From NCBI GenBank assembly GCA_030626685.1, contig DAOUTL010000066.1:1-7021 (forward strand): a stretch of 7,021 nt of DNA. Direction: 5' to 3'. Positions 5,533-7,021 of this stretch are shown piece by piece. The position numbers and the translations under genes are program-made. Below the pieces are notes generated by a model, which saw only the letters and a list, made by a program, of their open reading frames with translations, was not told where the DNA came from and made no database searches. The DNA comes from Candidatus Bathyarchaeota archaeon. Its GTDB lineage: Archaea; Thermoproteota; Bathyarchaeia; Bathyarchaeales; Bathycorpusculaceae. Position 1 is the first letter of the stretch. Every line of letters begins with the position of its first letter.

Positions 5533-6342
5533 TTATTTTTTCAAATCTTCTATGGCCTTAATTATATTGTCAACTATGTAGTTGTGAATTTCCTTACCAG
5601 CTTCAGCTGTTGCTTTCTCTGGTTCTCCAGTGCATCCACCTGAAACGTCTTTTAGCTTTTCGACTTCGGCTTTTCGGCTAGGAACATATACTAAAGTATC
5701 CTCAGCTGCTCTGGGGTCTATGAAGTAAAGTTTCCTCTTCTGAGGCTTATGCCCCTTAGCTTTCTTCATCTCCACTAGTTCAGGATGTATGAAAAGCATG
5801 TGGGATGTTTCTAATTCGTCGGCGTGACCTATCATTCCAAAGTCAAGTGTTTTTGCAAGTTTTTCATCAATCTTCTTACCTATGTAAGCAGGATCAACTA
5901 TCACAATACGAGCTTCTGTTTCTTCTTGAATTCTATCTGCAACCAATTGAAGCCAAGGAATGTTTACGATTCTGTGACCGTTGATGATGACAATTTTCTT
6001 GAAGCCATGGTGAACTAGGGATCTGCAAACGTCTGAAACAAGTTCTACTAGAACGTCTGGCCTAATGCTTATAGTTCCAGGTAGTGCCATGTGGTGTGGA
6101 GACCAGCCGAACCAAATTGGCGGAACAACCACAGCTCCAGTTTTTTTAGCAACATCCTCTGCCAGTTTTATGGCCACCATAGTATCGGTGCCTTCAGGTA
6201 GGTGCCAGCCATGCTGTTCTAAACTGCCAATAGGAACTATAGCTACATCACACTTCTGTAAAGTCTCCTCCACTTCACTCCACGTCATGTTTTGAAGCCG
6301 AAACTCTTTCGCTCTCTTTTCTGTTTCATTCATTTCATTCAC
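5533..6342 (-). CDS. Creatininase-family metal-dependent amidohydrolase
   Basis: This 269-residue cytoplasmic enzyme belongs to the family of creatininase, the ArfB formamide hydrolase of archaeal riboflavin/F420 synthesis, and MftE; members hydrolyse C-N bonds with divalent metals. Visible motifs are VPIGSLEQHGWHLPEGTDT (36-54) with metal ligands E42, H44 and D53, FGWSPHHMALPGT (78-90), NGHRIVN (121-127) with H123, and GHADELETS (172-180) with E178. The NGH motif lacks the acidic residue found two positions after the histidine in Pseudomonas creatininase (NGHYEN), so creatinine should not be assumed as substrate. The length is typical. The GTG at 6340-6342 is taken as start; the ATG at 6331-6333 would shorten the protein by three residues. 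No strong Shine-Dalgarno precedes it, which fits a leaderless transcript. It lies 82 bases upstream of the importer's binding protein in the same direction. It may process the imported compound, which is inference from position. Confidence 0.9.
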   Translation of the reverse strand: MNEMNETEKRAKEFRLQNMTWSEVEETLQKCDVAIVPIGSLEQHGWHLPEGTDTMVAIKLAEDVAKKTGAVVVPPIWFGWSPHHMALPGTISIRPDVLVELVSDVCRSLVHHGFKKIVIINGHRIVNIPWLQLVADRIQEETEARIVIVDPAYIGKKIDEKLAKTLDFGMIGHADELETSHMLFIHPELVEMKKAKGHKPQKRKLYFIDPRAAEDTLVYVPSRKAEVEKLKDVSGGCTGEPEKATAEAGKEIHNYIVDNIIKAIEDLKK

Positions 6343-6366
6343 TTTTTTAGTTTATAGTAGATGCGA

Positions 6367-6381
6367 ATTTAAGCATTTCGT
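6367..6381 (-). promoter_or_regulatory. Candidate BRE/TATA promoter for the creatininase-family gene
   Basis: On the minus strand, ACGAAATGCTTAAAT runs from 6381 to 6367. The TTAAAT element (6372-6367) is centred about 27 bases before the GTG at 6342, the normal archaeal distance to the start site. CGAAA just before it could be the purine-rich BRE. This would give a leaderless transcript, matching the lack of a clear ribosome binding site. The region between 6343 and 6400 holds no other feature I can support. Confidence 0.4.
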
Positions 6382-6400
6382 TCACCCCGCAGGGAGGTCA

Positions 6401-6751
6401 TCATCTTAGAGTGAAAAGGCATATATTTTTTAAATTTGCTAATTCTTTCGGCTTCTTACGACAGACTTTTACCGTCCTCTCCTGTGGTGTCTGGCGCTTT
6501 CTTTCTATATCAGCTAACACGTCAGCAAAGCTTACGTCGATAACCTTTCTGAAAAAGGCATAGTTTTGACATCTATAACGAGTGCGCACTTTCATACGCT
6601 TCTTCTCTACATACCCCAATTTATGGAGTAGCCTCAAGAACTTTGCTGCCTCATTGGGAGTTAACCAAGGATTCCACAAATCCACTCCTTTATACCAGAC
6701 ACCGACCTGCATATATTTCCAACATTGAGCCTTACCCCTCAAATACTTCAT
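6401..6751 (-). CDS. Small winged-helix-like protein, function unknown (possible regulator)
   Basis: I do not recognise this 116-residue protein. Residues about 28-48, NPWLTPNEAAKFLRLLHKLG, read like a helix-turn-helix, and YVEKKRMKVRTRYRCQNYAF (47-66) resembles a basic wing. A helix (about 74-87, SFADVLADIERKRQ) follows, then a strongly basic tail (VKVCRKKPKELANLK). There is no membrane segment. The ATG at 6749-6751 is preceded by GGAGGT (6763-6768) with 11 bases between, a little long but the only good site. An internal ATG at codon 14 has none. The upstream frame is closed by a stop with no other start codon. It lies 58 bases upstream of the creatininase-family gene in the same direction, so it could regulate the uptake operon; that is position-based inference. 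A DNA-binding role is likely but unproven. Confidence 0.6.
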   Translation of the reverse strand: MKYLRGKAQCWKYMQVGVWYKGVDLWNPWLTPNEAAKFLRLLHKLGYVEKKRMKVRTRYRCQNYAFFRKVIDVSFADVLADIERKRQTPQERTVKVCRKKPKELANLKNICLFTLR

Positions 6752-6795
6752 ATATTTTAATAACCTCCAATTTTAGTTTCATCTTCCATCTGAAT

Positions 6796-6807
6796 AAAAA
6801 TAAAAAA
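6796..6807 (-). terminator. T-rich tract after the acyl-CoA dehydrogenase gene
   Basis: Following the TAA at 6813 the minus strand reads CCCCATTTTTTATTTTTATTC, with T6-A-T5 at 6807-6796. T-rich runs like this terminate transcription in archaea without a hairpin. It would separate the acyl-CoA dehydrogenase transcript from the small winged-helix gene, whose ribosome binding site begins about 28 bases further on. Confidence 0.5.
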
Positions 6808-6812
6808 TGGGG

Positions 6813-7021
6813 TTATTTGTATGGGACGTAGTCTTTTCCGAGGAGTTCTCTTGCAACGACTATCTTCTGGATGTTTAATCCTCCTTCGGCTCCTACGACA
6901 TAAGACATTACGCCACGCCATGCGGATTCAAAGATATATTCTTTAGTGTACCCTGCTGCTCCAAACCAAATCATCGCTTCTTTGGCTGCTTCCAGAGCAA
7001 GGGAAGGACCTTTCCATTTAA
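6813..7021 (-). CDS. Acyl-CoA dehydrogenase, C-terminal fragment (5' end outside the window)
   Basis: The frame is open from the window edge to the TAA at 6813-6815, giving the last 68 residues. They match the C-terminal helical domain of flavin-dependent acyl-CoA dehydrogenases. FGAAGYTKEYIFE corresponds to the usual GGxGYxxEYPVE, and VVGAEGGLNIQKIVVAREL corresponds to the family's IYEGTxEIQxxxIARxLLG. The glutamate in AEGG aligns with the catalytic base in the YEGT motif of medium-chain acyl-CoA dehydrogenases. Two positions differ from consensus: GAAGY for GGxGY, and EGG for EGT. The family oxidises acyl-CoA thioesters at C2-C3 and passes electrons to ETF. Substrate chain length cannot be judged from this end. 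It is co-directional with the liv operon but separated by a T-rich tract and a small gene, so a shared role, such as branched-chain acyl-CoA oxidation, is only a guess. Confidence 0.88.
   Translation of the reverse strand, partial: KWKGPSLALEAAKEAMIWFGAAGYTKEYIFESAWRGVMSYVVGAEGGLNIQKIVVARELLGKDYVPYK

Noticed and set aside
5824..6295. Two plus-strand frames opposite the creatininase-family gene
   Set aside because: The minus-strand product has the metal-binding motifs, so these are shadows.
6383..6396. Short GC-rich palindrome-like patch CACCCCGCAGGGAG
   Set aside because: Only three bases pair cleanly (CCC/GGG) and there is no T run after it, so it does not support a terminator or operator.
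1..7021. CRISPR arrays, tRNA genes, insertion sequences, toxin-antitoxin or defence modules
   Set aside because: I looked for spaced repeats, cloverleaf-like stretches, transposase motifs and paired small genes and found none that hold up.

Overview
The window most likely comes from an archaeon, probably a Thermoproteota/Bathyarchaeia-type lineage, though that placement is inferred. Three things point to archaea. Ribosome binding sites are GGTGA or GGAGG. Some starts have little or no leader but carry an AT-rich TATA-like box about 26 bases upstream. The transporter binding protein has an uncleaved-looking or class III-like N-terminal membrane helix with no lipobox. No rRNA, tRNA, CRISPR array, insertion sequence or phage gene is visible.

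Layout: at the left edge (1-566, plus strand) is the 3' part of a ParB/Spo0J-family gene, cut by the window edge. It converges on a leftward block that fills almost all the rest. In transcription order (minus strand, right to left) this block is: the C-terminal end of an acyl-CoA dehydrogenase (7021-6813, cut by the window edge) followed by a T-rich tract; a small winged-helix-like protein (6751-6401); a creatininase-family metal-dependent amidohydrolase (6342-5533); a branched-chain amino acid/amide-type solute-binding protein (5450-4167); the permeases LivH (4133-3267) and LivM (3265-2258); the ATPases LivG (2261-1533) and LivF (1549-845); and a small CxxC...CxxC protein (836-600).

The core is one complete HAAT-family (Liv-type) ABC importer. 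Its translation is tightly coupled: livH/livM are 1 base apart, livM/livG share ATGA, and livG/livF overlap by 17 bases. A 7-bp hairpin followed by T8 lies between the binding-protein gene and livH, with the binding-protein stop codon in its loop. This would suit partial termination or RNA processing that makes more binding protein than membrane complex. The creatininase-family enzyme sits directly upstream in the same direction with no T-tract terminator between. A plausible reading is that the importer brings in an amide, cyclic amide or amino-acid-like compound that this enzyme hydrolyses; the substrate cannot be read from sequence.

Points worth a second look are the hairpin/T8 element, a degenerate ABC signature in LivG (LPVAF in place of LSGGQ or LPYGQ) beside a canonical one in LivF, an 8+8 perfect inverted repeat plus a GGCGCAA direct repeat just upstream of the binding-protein gene, the creatininase pairing, and two unrecognised small proteins flanking the operon. 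I see no wholly new defence or mobile system here. There is no stretch longer than 300 bases without a gene.
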